From positions 59,215 to 123,214 of the forward strand of contig SIBK01000005.1 in the NCBI GenBank assembly GCA_009695205.1: a DNA stretch of 64,000 bases, in the 5' to 3' direction. The position numbers and the translations under genes were made by a program. The stretch comes from Pedosphaera sp. (GTDB lineage Bacteria; Verrucomicrobiota; Verrucomicrobiia; Limisphaerales; UBA9464). Position 1 is the stretch's first letter; the number at the start of each line of letters is the position of its first letter. Of this stretch, positions 29,498 through 38,865 are shown one piece after another. Under the pieces are notes generated by a model. It was not told the DNA's origin. It worked only from the letters and a program-made list of their open reading frames with translations, and searched no databases.

Positions 29498-29559
29498 ACG
29501 TTGATAGGAGTTGCTCGGCGAAAGCGACGGAGCATGCCGGCCCATCCCTTCTGGCGTGG

Positions 29560-30384
29560 ATGATGTTGGTGCCTGAATTGTTGCCGGCCGTTTGGAAGAA
29601 TTCACGGGTCTTACGCTTGGCTCCGGGAGCGGACCTGGGTACGTTGTCGGGAATGCCCGTTCGTGAGATTCCGAAATCCCGTTCCCGGATTTCCATTCCA
29701 GTTATCCTTCTTGAAGGTGATCCTCCAATCGTGCGATCGCAGGGCATTGACGAAAGCTCTTGGCTTCTGTTCCTGCAGGCACGATCCCCGGAATCGGTGG
29801 CGGTGCATTGGGATGTTGAACCGGCCACATTTCAACGATTTGCAGCAGGCACGGAAGACGGTTGCGTCTGGGTTCGCGTGTGGGTCGGTCCGGATTTGCA
29901 GGAGACGATCGTGTATCGAGCCGTGTGGCGGGAAAGCGAGACGGTTTTGATGACGATTCCATCCTATCCTGGAGAACTTTTGGCCGAACTCGGTGGATGG
30001 TCACGGAGAGGCGAGTGGATGTCTCTCTCAATCTCCGCCATCACTAAGAGTCTCACACGGGCTGCATCGGAACCGTTCGCCCGCCATGAAATCGCCCCCC
30101 CGGCGGTGGAAGTGGAGGTGGAGGTGGCGAAAAAAGATGTGGAACCTACTCCGAGTGCGAGGTTTGGGGGAGTCGTCGGCCACAATGGATCCGTCATCAA
30201 AGAGGATTCAAGAGAGTTACTCTGTTCGCGCCAGAAGATTGCGTTGGAATTGTTTCGTCTTGTCGGGATCGCGAATGCCCTCAATCCCTTGCCACCGGAA
30301 GTGCCCAAGGGGAAGGTATTTCATGGTTTGGCGATGCCGTGGAGTGGGCGCGAGTGCCGGCTCTGGCCCGAGCGTTCTTCTTAG
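29560..30384 (+). CDS. Hypothetical protein after the atp operon
   Basis: A 274-residue ORF that I do not recognise. It has no signal peptide or clear membrane segment. The middle (SSWLLFLQARSPESVAVHWDVE, VWVRVWVGPD) reads like a beta-rich domain, followed by a low-complexity valine/glutamate stretch (VEVEVEVAKK) and a basic C-terminus. It begins 60 nt after the atp terminator, so it needs its own promoter; none was identified. No clear Shine-Dalgarno precedes the ATG pair. It is the longest frame here and no competing ORF is credible. Confidence 0.5.
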   Translation: MMLVPELLPAVWKNSRVLRLAPGADLGTLSGMPVREIPKSRSRISIPVILLEGDPPIVRSQGIDESSWLLFLQARSPESVAVHWDVEPATFQRFAAGTEDGCVWVRVWVGPDLQETIVYRAVWRESETVLMTIPSYPGELLAELGGWSRRGEWMSLSISAITKSLTRAASEPFARHEIAPPAVEVEVEVAKKDVEPTPSARFGGVVGHNGSVIKEDSRELLCSRQKIALELFRLVGIANALNPLPPEVPKGKVFHGLAMPWSGRECRLWPERSS

Positions 30385-30406
30385 TTCGATCCATTCACCA
30401 CTCACC

Positions 30407-30676
30407 TCAACCGGGATGGTGGGTTTTAGTTTTGATGATGTCGGCTTCGAGTTCGGCTTTTTCGCGGGCGATCCTTGCCCGCATGACCCCGGCATCCCAG
30501 ATTGCCAGGAGGAGGGCGGACATCGTGAAGAGGTAGCAGGTGGTCCAATACAAGAGATATCCGACGCCACGAATGTGTGATTGGAGAAACGTAAGGCCGG
30601 CCAGAACCATAACCAACGCGGCACTGAGGAAGAGATTGGCAGCAAAACGGCGGCGGCGATCCGAAGGGGTTTTCAT
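30407..30676 (-). CDS. Small two-helix membrane protein, hypothetical
   Basis: An 89-residue protein with a basic start (MKTPSDRRRRF), two hydrophobic segments (LFLSAALVMVLAGLTFL and YLLYWTTCYLFTMSALLLAIW) and a charged cytoplasmic-looking tail rich in Glu/Lys/Ala. The positive N-terminus and alternating hydrophobic pattern support a real gene. It lies 85 nt downstream of the gntP-type gene on the same strand. Function is unknown. Confidence 0.55.
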   Translation of the reverse strand: MKTPSDRRRRFAANLFLSAALVMVLAGLTFLQSHIRGVGYLLYWTTCYLFTMSALLLAIWDAGVMRARIAREKAELEADIIKTKTHHPG

Positions 30677-30761
30677 GGGTGAAGTGCTATTTTCCGGTAG
30701 AAGTGTTCCCGTGTCTGGGCGGGAAAAGTGAGCGGGGCTTGTGACCCTTGGATGGTTGCGG

Positions 30762-32165
30762 TCAGCGTGCCATGATATGGTAACACACCAGCGAGATTAA
30801 CATTCCGGCGATGCCCACGATGGTTTCGCAAACGGTCCATGTACGGAGCGTTTGTCCGACCGTAAGGCCCAGGCAATCCCGGACGATCCAGAATCCGGCG
30901 TCATTCAGATGAGACAGGAAGAGAGATCCGCAGCCTACTGCGCAGATAATGAGGGCGATTTGATGTTGAGTCAGCTCTGGGTGTTGGGCGACAACAGGAG
31001 CAAGCAGGCCTGAGGCGGTGGTGATCGCCACGGTAGCGGAGCCGGTGGCTACGCGGATAAAAGCGGAGACCAGCCACCCGTACAGGAGCGGTGACAGGTG
31101 GGCTTCCTGACCGAGGCGGCCGATGGCGTCAGCGACGCCGGTGTCGGTCAGCACCCGGGCGAACGCGCCCCCCCCGCCGATGACCACGAGTGTCATGCCG
31201 ACGGAGGCGACGCTTTGCTCGGTAAATTTCAGCAACTGAGAGAGGCTGTAGCCGCAGCGTGTCCCCAGGGCCCACAACCCGAATAGAACGGAGACGAGCA
31301 AGGCGGTGGTTGCATTGCCGATGAAGGACGCTGATTCACGCAACTGATTTCCCTTGGGCAACGACAGTTCGGCGACCGTGGCCGTGAGCATTAGCATCAC
31401 GGGTAGCAATATTGCCAGGAGAGTGAGTTTGAAGCCGGGATAGCGAAACTCGGCAGGCGCATTCTTGGATTTGTCCGGTACTGGAGGCGGATTCGCCTCG
31501 ACGCGTTGGATGGCCCAACGGGCGAAGATGGGGCCGGCAATGGCGGCGGTGGGCAGGCCGATGATGAATCCCCACAATAGGACGAGCCCATTTTGGGCAT
31601 TCAATTTGTCTACGGCCAGGACTGGACCTGGATGGGGAGGCATCACTCCGTGCATCACAGAGAGGCAGGCGAGGAGAGGAAGAGCTAGGCGAAGAAACGG
31701 CTGGCGGGTTTCGTGGGTCAATGTCAGGAGGATGGGCAGGAGCAGAACCAACCCCACGGCAAACCAGGTGGTCAGGCCGACCGCGAGAGCGAGAGCCATG
31801 ATGCAGAGTTGGATACGTTGCGGACCGAAAAACCGGATAAACTCCTTCGCCAAAACCTCCGCACCACCCGACTCCGCGAGCAGTTTTCCCAGCATGGTGC
31901 CGAGTGCAATAATCGCGGCGATGCCTCCGAGGGTGTTGCCAGCGCCTATCTTAATCGAATCCGCGATCTTCAACATCGTGAGTGGCACCTCCTTACCGGA
32001 AGCTTCTCGCACGGTGCGCCCGAGCAGAACGGCGCCACCTCCGACGATCAGCGAGGCGATGAGCAACGCGATGAACGCGTTAATTTTTACCTACGTCACT
32101 AACACCACAAGGGTGCCGATCGCGAGGAATGCGAGGAGGATTAGGATCCAGTCGGAGGCCGTCAT
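30762..32165 (-). pseudogene. GntP-family gluconate:H+ symporter, interrupted by an in-frame TAG
   Basis: The 434-residue track ORF begins at a TTG within a GntP-family transporter (GNTLGGIAAIIALGTMLGKLL, MPPHPGPVLAVDKL, GSATVAITTASGLLAP). The natural ATG at 32165 overlaps the RidA stop as ATGA and encodes MTASDWILILLAFLAIGTLVVLVT, the expected first helix. The next codon (32093-32091) is TAG, and reading continues in the same frame as VKINAFIALLIASLIVGG, as in intact GntP proteins. One base change (for example AAG to TAG) explains it. Restart downstream, readthrough, a true null allele or a sequence error are all possible. Confidence 0.75.
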
Positions 32166-32632
32166 TGATTCAGATTGAGTTCGAAAATCACTTCAATCTC
32201 GGCGGCAATGTTGCCCGGCAGCGGTCCCATCCCGACGGCACTGCGGGCGCCGACTCCATTTTCCATGCCCCAAACTTCGGCGAACAATTCGCTGCATCCG
32301 TTGATAACCTTGGGGTGATCGTAGAAATCCGGGGCTGAGTTTACCATGCCGAGTATTTTGATCACCCGTTTCACTCGGTCGAGGGAGCCGAGATTTTCGC
32401 GCAGAGTTGCCAGGATTGCGAGTCCGACTTGGCGGGCAGCCGCCTTGCCTGAGTCGAGATCCAGGTCTCGCCCGACAACCCCGGTGATCAGAGAGCGATC
32501 CGGTCGAACCGGGCCATGCCCGGACACGAACGCGAGATTGCCGACTACCACCATCGGTTTATAGACGGCTACCGGTTTGGGTGCCGGAGGTAGAGTGAGG
32601 TTTAGGCTTTGAAATCGTGATTCAGGATTCAT
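32162..32632 (-). CDS. RidA/YjgF-YER057c family protein
   Basis: A 156-residue member of the RidA family, which hydrolyses reactive enamine/imine intermediates; this branch may differ from canonical RidA. Seen: VVGNLAFVSGHGP near the start, ARQVGLAILATLRENLGSLDRV in the middle, and GVGARSAVGMGPLPGNIAAEIEV, where the conserved RSAVG arginine lies. The start at 32632 (MNPESRFQSL) is chosen; the 101 extra residues in the track ORF overlap the next gene. It is coupled to the gntP-type gene by a 4-nt overlap. Confidence 0.87.
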   Translation of the reverse strand: MNPESRFQSLNLTLPPAPKPVAVYKPMVVVGNLAFVSGHGPVRPDRSLITGVVGRDLDLDSGKAAARQVGLAILATLRENLGSLDRVKRVIKILGMVNSAPDFYDHPKVINGCSELFAEVWGMENGVGARSAVGMGPLPGNIAAEIEVIFELNLNQ

Positions 32633-32714
32633 GGGAGGATGGTAACGCAGCGAGTAAACGCGAATTTCAGAGGGTCGCCAAGGATTCGTGAATAAACTCT
32701 GCAGAGCAGCACGA

Positions 32715-33794
32715 TCAGGCTTTGAGACCGAGGCCAAGTATTTCCCGGCAGTACCGAATGCTCCGTTCCAATTCGCCCTTCTGCAACGCCTTGTCGCCGC
32801 CGTCATGCGGAGCGACTGGCCTGCCGCGCTTCGCGAGGGCAAGGAATCGGCCAAATTCGCGGGCTGATTTTCGCGGAAATGCGTCCCAGAATTCCGGGTC
32901 AGCCAAATAAGGAAATTCGATCGCAAAACCGCCAATCGTCTCGATGTTTACCGCAACACCCGGGCATAATTGCCGGAAGCGATTGAAGTACTGGTGTAGA
33001 TCCACGCATCCGCCTTCTCCCATCGCCGTCCATTGCACCTTGCAGCCCTTGTCGGTTTCCCAGATAGCGGAGTCCCTTAAGCTCGTCGAAAGGGCGTAGG
33101 GGCCGAGGATTTCCAGGCTTGCTATGGGGTCTTCAAGGGTCCAGACGGCATTCCCCGAATCGAGGTTAGCACCCACATAATCGCGACCTGCCGCTTCGAT
33201 CAGTCGCACCAATTCCTGAGCGGTCATGTCGCCTGCATGATTCTCAATCGCGATCTTCACTCCGAGATCCTGGGCCAGACCCTTTTGGGATTGGCAAACT
33301 TTCACCGTGTCTGCGATGCGGGCTTCGATGCCACCCGGCGTCTTCCGATCTTCCCGGCCGCCGAGGACCACGCGAAAGAGGGGGGATCCAACCGCCTTAG
33401 AGAGACGCAGTCCGAGGGCGAGATGTTCCTCGGCGGTGCCCCAATCTTTTTTAAATCTCACCGACGTGGGACAAATGCTCCAGCTTCCTAGCTGGAGGAC
33501 CATGCCGTGATCGGTGGCATATTTCCGGAGTTCGCCGAGCTCTCGCTCGTCACGCGTCCCCAGGCCGGCCAGATCCGTGATGAATAAAACGTCCAAATGG
33601 AGCGAGGCAGCGTAGTCCACGAGTTCCCGGCCCTTCCATCCCAGGGCGCGGACTGCAAAATTATCCATTCCAAGCGGGACTATACCCCGGCGGGTATCCA
33701 TCTGGAGGGCGTCCTTCCCAGGGGTCCTTGGGAGCGGGAAATGGAGTGCGGCGGCGGCTAAGGCGGAGCCGCGAAAGAATTTGCGACGAGTCAT
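32715..33794 (-). CDS. Secreted TIM-barrel sugar isomerase/epimerase-like protein
   Basis: A 359-residue protein of the xylose isomerase-like/AP endonuclease 2 superfamily with a Tat-type leader (MTRRKFFRGSALAAAALHF). Barrel text includes LGVKIAIENHAGDMTAQEL and YVGANLDSGNAVW, whose acidic residues are probable metal ligands, and VNIETIGGFAIEFPY near the end. The substrate is unknown; context with a gluconate-type permease and RidA suggests sugar-acid metabolism, which is inference. The start at 33794 keeps the twin arginines. Confidence 0.8.
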   Translation of the reverse strand: MTRRKFFRGSALAAAALHFPLPRTPGKDALQMDTRRGIVPLGMDNFAVRALGWKGRELVDYAASLHLDVLFITDLAGLGTRDERELGELRKYATDHGMVLQLGSWSICPTSVRFKKDWGTAEEHLALGLRLSKAVGSPLFRVVLGGREDRKTPGGIEARIADTVKVCQSQKGLAQDLGVKIAIENHAGDMTAQELVRLIEAAGRDYVGANLDSGNAVWTLEDPIASLEILGPYALSTSLRDSAIWETDKGCKVQWTAMGEGGCVDLHQYFNRFRQLCPGVAVNIETIGGFAIEFPYLADPEFWDAFPRKSAREFGRFLALAKRGRPVAPHDGGDKALQKGELERSIRYCREILGLGLKA

Positions 33795-33880
33795 GACGGT
33801 TTTGTTGCATGGGCGGGGCTTCCGGGGCAAGGCGAAGTATGGTTTGATCTCAGAATACCCATGGATTGGGATGAGCCGGT

Positions 33881-34300
33881 TCATCGGTATTGCCGCCATG
33901 TTGTTAATTCGAAGGCATTGGGCAGGTGCCGAATAGTATCGACGGCGCCGCCTTTGAGGAGGACTTCAATGATATCAAATCGGAATCGAACGGGTGGGTT
34001 GCCGAGCTGCTTGAGATAGTCGAGAGCCGTCTCCGAGAGGAGTCGGCGTTTTTTTTGATTCACGGCAGCGGCTGGTCGGGTCCATTGCCCGGAGGATCGG
34101 GTTTTCACCTCGACGAACACCAGGCAGTCGTCCTCTCGGAAGATGAGATCGATTTCCCCATTTCGGGACCGGAAATTGGCGGCGAGGAATTTTAAGCCAA
34201 AGGAAGCAAGGTGATCCCGGGCCGCCTGTTCGCCGAGACGTCCGCGGCGAAGATGCTCGGGAGTGGCCGACTGCGGAGGCGATTTCCTCCACCAGCTCAT
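33881..34300 (-). CDS. UPF0102 (YraN) endonuclease-fold protein
   Basis: A 139-residue YraN-family protein with the nuclease-like core: RRGRLGEQAARDHLASFG, NFRSRNGEIDLIFREDD and LVFVEVKTRSS, which carry the D and E-x-K residues of a restriction-endonuclease fold. The role is not established. It overlaps the rnhB stop as ATGA, the usual pairing of these two genes. Confidence 0.9.
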   Translation of the reverse strand: MSWWRKSPPQSATPEHLRRGRLGEQAARDHLASFGLKFLAANFRSRNGEIDLIFREDDCLVFVEVKTRSSGQWTRPAAAVNQKKRRLLSETALDYLKQLGNPPVRFRFDIIEVLLKGGAVDTIRHLPNAFELTTWRQYR

Positions 34301-34965
34301 GTTGGAAAAAGCTGTGGATTGGCGGTTTTAAGTGGAGCGAAGCTCAGCCGATGAATCGGGCAGGGACCGTGTCTGGCGATCGCGGCCCTATGTGCAGCCG
34401 TGGGGTACCCCTTATGCTGGGCGAAGCCGTACTGTGGCCACTGGATGTCGGCGTCGTGCATGTGGCGGTCTCGGGTAACCTTTGCCAACACACTGGCTGC
34501 TGCGATCGAGTAACTCCGGCTGTCGCCCTTTACGAGGGGCGTGTGAGGAAGCGCCATTGATTCCACCCGGTTACCATCGACGAGCACATGGGAGGGCTGG
34601 ATGGACAGCCTGCCCAAGGCTTCATTCATCGCCCGATGGGTGGCCGCGAGGATATTGATGCGATCAATCACGGAGGATTCGACCGAGGCGATTGCGAAGT
34701 GGATTTGGGGATGCTGAGTTAGGAGTTCGAAGAAATGATTCCGTTGTGATTCCGAGAGCTGTTTCGAGTCGTTCACGTTGACCAGAGCGGAAGGGATTCC
34801 ATCGACGTACCAGATGGCAGGTAGAATCACGGCTGCGGCCGTCACCGGACCTGCCAGGGGACCTCGACCCGCTTCATCCACGCCGGCGATGCAGTAGATA
34901 CCGCGTGCGAGCAGCTCCTGTTCTGGAAAGAAACGGTCAACATCCACGCCGTGATGCGATAACAA
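34297..34965 (-). CDS. rnhB: Ribonuclease HII
   Basis: It cleaves RNA in DNA-RNA hybrids and single ribonucleotides in DNA. The DEDD active site is visible as GVDEAGRGPLAGPV at the start and in the later HVLVDGN and DRHMHDAD segments; KGDSRSYSIAAASVLAKVTRD is a family signature. Length (222) is slightly above normal. It precedes yraN with a 4-nt overlap. A second RNase H, type HIII, lies at the end of the window. Confidence 0.95.
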   Translation of the reverse strand: MLSHHGVDVDRFFPEQELLARGIYCIAGVDEAGRGPLAGPVTAAAVILPAIWYVDGIPSALVNVNDSKQLSESQRNHFFELLTQHPQIHFAIASVESSVIDRINILAATHRAMNEALGRLSIQPSHVLVDGNRVESMALPHTPLVKGDSRSYSIAAASVLAKVTRDRHMHDADIQWPQYGFAQHKGYPTAAHRAAIARHGPCPIHRLSFAPLKTANPQLFPT

Positions 34966-34974
34966 AAATGGGTG

Positions 34975-35319
34975 TTAAACCTCGGGTGGAGGTGACCCCG
35001 GGGGTTTCTTAGGAGGCAAGCCGCCCGTCTCCAGCAGAGTCGGATTCCGGGGTCGTTTATTTTCCCGGCGGCGGCGTCGGCGTCGGCGGTGACTACTGGA
35101 GGATTCATCATTCATGATCAACCGCCCCTTTTCGCGGCGAGGACGCTCATTCTTCCGAAGGAAGAGTGCCCAGAGCATCACGCCCAGCACCAGGACCAGG
35201 GCAATAATGAAAACTGGCATTAAACCTGTAAGCATCTGCCGGCCCGCCTGGTTGATCGTAGGCTGGCGTGGTTTGGCAGCCTCGGCAGCGCCCAGGATGA
35301 ATGTGAAAGGAACGTTCAT
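34975..35319 (-). CDS. Small single-pass membrane protein with Arg-rich tail
   Basis: A 114-residue hypothetical protein. One hydrophobic segment (MPVFIIALVLVLGVMLWALFL) follows a ~35-residue N-terminus and is followed by a very basic tail (HRRRRRRRRENKRPRN) and a proline-rich end (PPKKPPGSPPPE). It overlaps the response-regulator stop as ATGA, supporting expression from the same mRNA. The basic tail could bind nucleic acid or membrane lipid; this is only a guess. Confidence 0.65.
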   Translation of the reverse strand: MNVPFTFILGAAEAAKPRQPTINQAGRQMLTGLMPVFIIALVLVLGVMLWALFLRKNERPRREKGRLIMNDESSSSHRRRRRRRRENKRPRNPTLLETGGLPPKKPPGSPPPEV

Positions 35320-36758
35320 CGACCGGAAGAGAATGACGCTGTGTCGGAATCGTCGTCAACGACGGTGTCGAGGGTGATGTTGAGGCGGCTCATACGATAT
35401 CGAAGTGCGTGGCGCGTGATGTCGAGATGGGCGGCTGCCTTACCGAGGTGGTTATCGTGCTGAGCTAGGGCGCCCAGAATCAATTCCCGTTCAAACTGGA
35501 GCAGGGCATCGCCGAGGGCGGCGGGACGCCCTCCCGTACCGCGAACCGGGGAGGTGGAGCGGATGTTGTTTTCGCGGAGGTGGGATTCCACTTCAAAGTC
35601 GGGGAGGCTGCTGGCCTGAATGATCTCGCTGGTTTCAAGAATGGCGGCGCGTTCGATGACATTTCGAAGCTCCCGTACGTTGCCCGGCCAGGAGTGAGCG
35701 AGCAGAGCGGACCGGGCCGGTTCGGAGATGCTCCGAAGTGTCTTTCCGAGGCGTGCGGCAAACTGGCGGAGGAAGTGCTGTGCGAGGGGCGCTATATCGC
35801 TGGATCGATCCCGCAGGGGCGGGGGCCGGAATTGCATCACATTGAGTCGGTGAAACAGGTCTTCTCGGAACTCATTCTTCCGGATGGCGTCGACGATGTT
35901 GCGGTTGGTGGCGGCGATCAGCCGGACATTGACTCGCAGTTCTTGGGTGCCCCCGACCCGGGTAAACGAGCCGTCCTCGAGGAATCGGAGCAACTTGGCC
36001 TGTAACGGGCGACTCATGTCTCCAATTTCATCCAGGAAGATTGTCCCACCATCTGCCTCCTCCACGTACCCGCGTTTGGTCTTGTGCGCGCCCGTAAAGG
36101 CACCCTTTTCATGACCAAACAACTCGCTTTCGAGAAGATTCTCCGGGATGGCCGCACAGTTTAGTCGAACATAGCTGCGGCTGAACCGCTTGCTGAGGGA
36201 ATGAATGGCACCCGCCACGAGCTCTTTGCCTGTGCCGGATTCCCCGAGGATTAGGACGGTGGCGTCGGTGGGAGCCACGGTCTGTATCAGCTGCCTGAGA
36301 TCGCGGATCTTTTGTGAATCTCCAATGAGATTTTCAAGCGTGTAGGCTTCACCGGCACGGCGTTTGAGCGCTGCGTTTTCAACCAGCAATTCATGCCTCT
36401 CGCCACAGCGGGCCACCGCATGCAGGAGTTCGTCCGGTTCAAACGGCTTGCCGAGGTAATCGATCGCTCCGTTCTTGATCGCTTCGACAGCCAGCTTGGG
36501 GGTGGCATAGGCGGTAATCATGAGTACGGGCAGTTGCGGGTATTTTTGTTTTACCTCCTGCAGGAAATCGTAGCCGGACATCCCCCCCAGTCGGGCGTCG
36601 GTAATCACCATGAAAATCTCCTCGGTACGCAGTAGCGCCAGGCCGGTCTCGGCGGACTCGGCGAGGCGAACCTCGTAGCCTTGGCTGCGCAGCACGGACT
36701 CGAGCGATACGCGCATGTTGCGTTCATCATCCACCAAAAGCAGAGGGGGGAGTTTCAT
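35316..36758 (-). CDS. Sigma-54-dependent response regulator, NtrC family
   Basis: A 480-residue activator. The receiver domain (residues 1-120) has DDERN, the phospho-acceptor in VITDARLGGMSGYDF, and the lysine in YLGKPF. The AAA+ domain (about 140-375) has GESGTGKELVA, the sigma-54 contact loop GAFTGA and the Walker B region GGTIFLDEIGDM. The C-terminal Fis-type helix-turn-helix is LGKAAAHLDITRHALRYRM. It lies 20 nt after its likely sensor kinase. Targets are unknown. Confidence 0.95.
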   Translation of the reverse strand: MKLPPLLLVDDERNMRVSLESVLRSQGYEVRLAESAETGLALLRTEEIFMVITDARLGGMSGYDFLQEVKQKYPQLPVLMITAYATPKLAVEAIKNGAIDYLGKPFEPDELLHAVARCGERHELLVENAALKRRAGEAYTLENLIGDSQKIRDLRQLIQTVAPTDATVLILGESGTGKELVAGAIHSLSKRFSRSYVRLNCAAIPENLLESELFGHEKGAFTGAHKTKRGYVEEADGGTIFLDEIGDMSRPLQAKLLRFLEDGSFTRVGGTQELRVNVRLIAATNRNIVDAIRKNEFREDLFHRLNVMQFRPPPLRDRSSDIAPLAQHFLRQFAARLGKTLRSISEPARSALLAHSWPGNVRELRNVIERAAILETSEIIQASSLPDFEVESHLRENNIRSTSPVRGTGGRPAALGDALLQFERELILGALAQHDNHLGKAAAHLDITRHALRYRMSRLNITLDTVVDDDSDTASFSSGR

Positions 36759-36778
36759 TCGATAGGGAAAGTTGAGGA

Positions 36779-38233
36779 TCAGGTCTGCAGTCGCAGCAGG
36801 GTTCGGGCGGGGAGTGTGATGGTGAACGTCGTGCCTTTGCCCGGTGTGGACTCGACGGTGACATTGCCTCCGTATAATTCGGTGTTATGTCGGACGATGG
36901 CTAAGCCAAGGCCGGTGCCCCTCGCCTTGGTGGTGAAGTACGATTCGAAGATTTTCGCCACCTGCGCCGGAGGGATTCCGGGACCCGTGTCCCGAATGGT
37001 GACCTTTACGGATAGATTGGGCCCGGGAGTTGCCGCGATGAACAATTCGCCCCGGCCATCCATCGCTTCCCGTGCATTGGTGAGTAGGTTGACGAATACC
37101 TCCGAAAAGTGGGCCCGCTGAGCCGCGAGTGTGGGGAGTCCCAGGGAATAATTGCGATGTATCTTGATGGAGAACCGTGCTGCCTCGGGGAGGACCGTGG
37201 CAATGGCGTTCTCAATTTCTTCAATTATTTCCATTCGTTCCACTCGGCCCTCCGCAAGCCGGGCAAACCCCATGAGATCAGTAAGAATCCGGTCGGACTT
37301 CTGCACTTCTTCGCGGATGATGTCGACTTCGGCAGCGACAGAACGGATGTCGCCGGCCGACTTCTGGATGGACCAGGCGGCGTTGTTGATGATGGCCAGG
37401 GGATTCTTGAGTTGGTGGGCGATTTCCGCGGCGAGCCGCCCAGCGGCCTGCAATTGGTGCTCTTTCGCCAGAAATTCTTGCGCCGCCAGTTCCGCGCGTC
37501 GCTGACGGTCAAACAGCACCTGAATGCCCACACAAAAAATGGTCAGTATGACGAGAAGCAGAAGGCGGAGCAGGGCGGGTTCCGGATTGGCCTCGCTGGC
37601 GGCCCCGGTCACGCCTCCGCGGCCGATCGAACCGGTTAGATCGTATTCCGCCTGATCGAGGCTTTCCCCTAAGAATCCTCCCAGTAGAAACGCGGCGGCG
37701 GTCAGCAGATTCACCACCACCTGCACATCCGCGCGGGGGATTCCTGCGGCGTTGCGCACAATCAATCCCAGGAACATCCAATACACCAGACTGTCGAAGC
37801 CCCCGGTAACATAGGTCAGCAACATCAGGAGAGCCGCATCCAGAATCGCCATGATGTAGACGACCCGCTCGATGACGCGCGGACTGAATTCATGCATTCC
37901 CCAAAGGATGAAACCGGTCCCGATGCTGGTCGCAACGTACCCTACGAAAAAAATCTTCAACTGATGGATCGCGTCAATCCGGGGCTGCAGATCACTCCCC
38001 AGCCAGTTGAGGTAGAACAGCGCGATGACGAGAAACCCCAGAACGACCGCCTTCACGACCAGGCCCATATCCCGCTCGATCAGGCGGATCCGCTCCATGA
38101 ACGCATCTTGGGCCGGTGGCGGGACCCTGGCCATTTGCCGCAGATGATGCCATCGCTCTCGGATCAGAGCCGCTGCCCGCGCCCAGGCCGAGATCGCTTG
38201 CCCCAGCAGGGGGGGGAGGCGAAGTTGCATCAC
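36779..38233 (-). CDS. Membrane sensor histidine kinase
   Basis: A 484-residue kinase. The N-terminal ~220 residues hold several hydrophobic segments (VVLGFLVIALFYLNWLG, YVATSIGTGFILWGM, YIMAILDAALLMLLTYVTGG and others). The phospho-acceptor His is in AAEIAHQLKNPLAIINNAAW; the catalytic domain shows FVNLLTNAREAMDG (N box), DTGPGIPP and GTGLGLAIV. No extracellular sensor domain is evident, so the signal may be sensed in the membrane. It overlaps coaC by ATGA and precedes the sigma-54 regulator, its presumed partner. Confidence 0.93.
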   Translation of the reverse strand: MMQLRLPPLLGQAISAWARAAALIRERWHHLRQMARVPPPAQDAFMERIRLIERDMGLVVKAVVLGFLVIALFYLNWLGSDLQPRIDAIHQLKIFFVGYVATSIGTGFILWGMHEFSPRVIERVVYIMAILDAALLMLLTYVTGGFDSLVYWMFLGLIVRNAAGIPRADVQVVVNLLTAAAFLLGGFLGESLDQAEYDLTGSIGRGGVTGAASEANPEPALLRLLLLVILTIFCVGIQVLFDRQRRAELAAQEFLAKEHQLQAAGRLAAEIAHQLKNPLAIINNAAWSIQKSAGDIRSVAAEVDIIREEVQKSDRILTDLMGFARLAEGRVERMEIIEEIENAIATVLPEAARFSIKIHRNYSLGLPTLAAQRAHFSEVFVNLLTNAREAMDGRGELFIAATPGPNLSVKVTIRDTGPGIPPAQVAKIFESYFTTKARGTGLGLAIVRHNTELYGGNVTVESTPGKGTTFTITLPARTLLRLQT

Positions 38234-38865
38234 GGACGCGGCCCCAAGGCGCGCGCCGAAATCTCAGCGACATTCCAGAGTCGCCCGAGCCCTTCATATC
38301 CGCAGGAAAGCATTCCACGTTCCGGCCCGATGAACTCTGCTCCCCGGGATTTTAAGAGCGCCACATTCTGCTGGGTCGCGGGATGCTGCCACATCTTGCC
38401 ATTCATCGCTGGCGCAATCAGGAGCCGGGCCTGCGGGTTCAACGCAAGAGCGATGGCCGTCAGCGCATCGTCGGCAATTCCAACCGCAAGCCGCGCAATC
38501 GTATTCGCAGTCGCCGGGGCAATCAGAAGCAGATCGGCCTCGTCGGCAAGTCGAACATGCGCCGGCTTCCAACCTTCCTCCTCATCGTACAGACCGGTAA
38601 TGACTGGGTGTCGCGATAGCGTTTTGAAAGCCAGCGGCGTTACAAAACGCTGAGCGTCGGCAGTGAGGACGACTCGAACCTCAGCGCCTCCCTTGACCAG
38701 CAGACTGCATAAATCAGCCGCCTTATGGGCAGCGATCGAGCCGGTGACTCCAAGAACAATCCTGCAAAGTGGTTCTCCGCGGGACACGACATCCTGGGAA
38801 GTAGTGCTCAGACGCTTTTTCATTCGAAATAAGGACAACCTGGTTCGCAAGTCGGTTTGATTCAC
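38230..38865 (-). CDS. coaC: Phosphopantothenoylcysteine decarboxylase, stand-alone flavoprotein
   Basis: It decarboxylates phosphopantothenoylcysteine in CoA synthesis using FMN. Seen are IVLGVTGSIAAHKAADL (phosphate/flavin loop), LIAPATANTIARLAVGIADD and the catalytic APAMNGKMWQHPATQQN, then GMLSCGYEGLGRL. Most bacteria fuse this to the CoaB synthetase; here the chain stops at 211 residues, so coaB must be separate. The GTG at 38865 shares a base with the gmk stop (TAGTG); ATG at 38823 is an alternative start. Confidence 0.88.
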   Translation of the reverse strand: MNQTDLRTRLSLFRMKKRLSTTSQDVVSRGEPLCRIVLGVTGSIAAHKAADLCSLLVKGGAEVRVVLTADAQRFVTPLAFKTLSRHPVITGLYDEEEGWKPAHVRLADEADLLLIAPATANTIARLAVGIADDALTAIALALNPQARLLIAPAMNGKMWQHPATQQNVALLKSRGAEFIGPERGMLSCGYEGLGRLWNVAEISARALGPRP

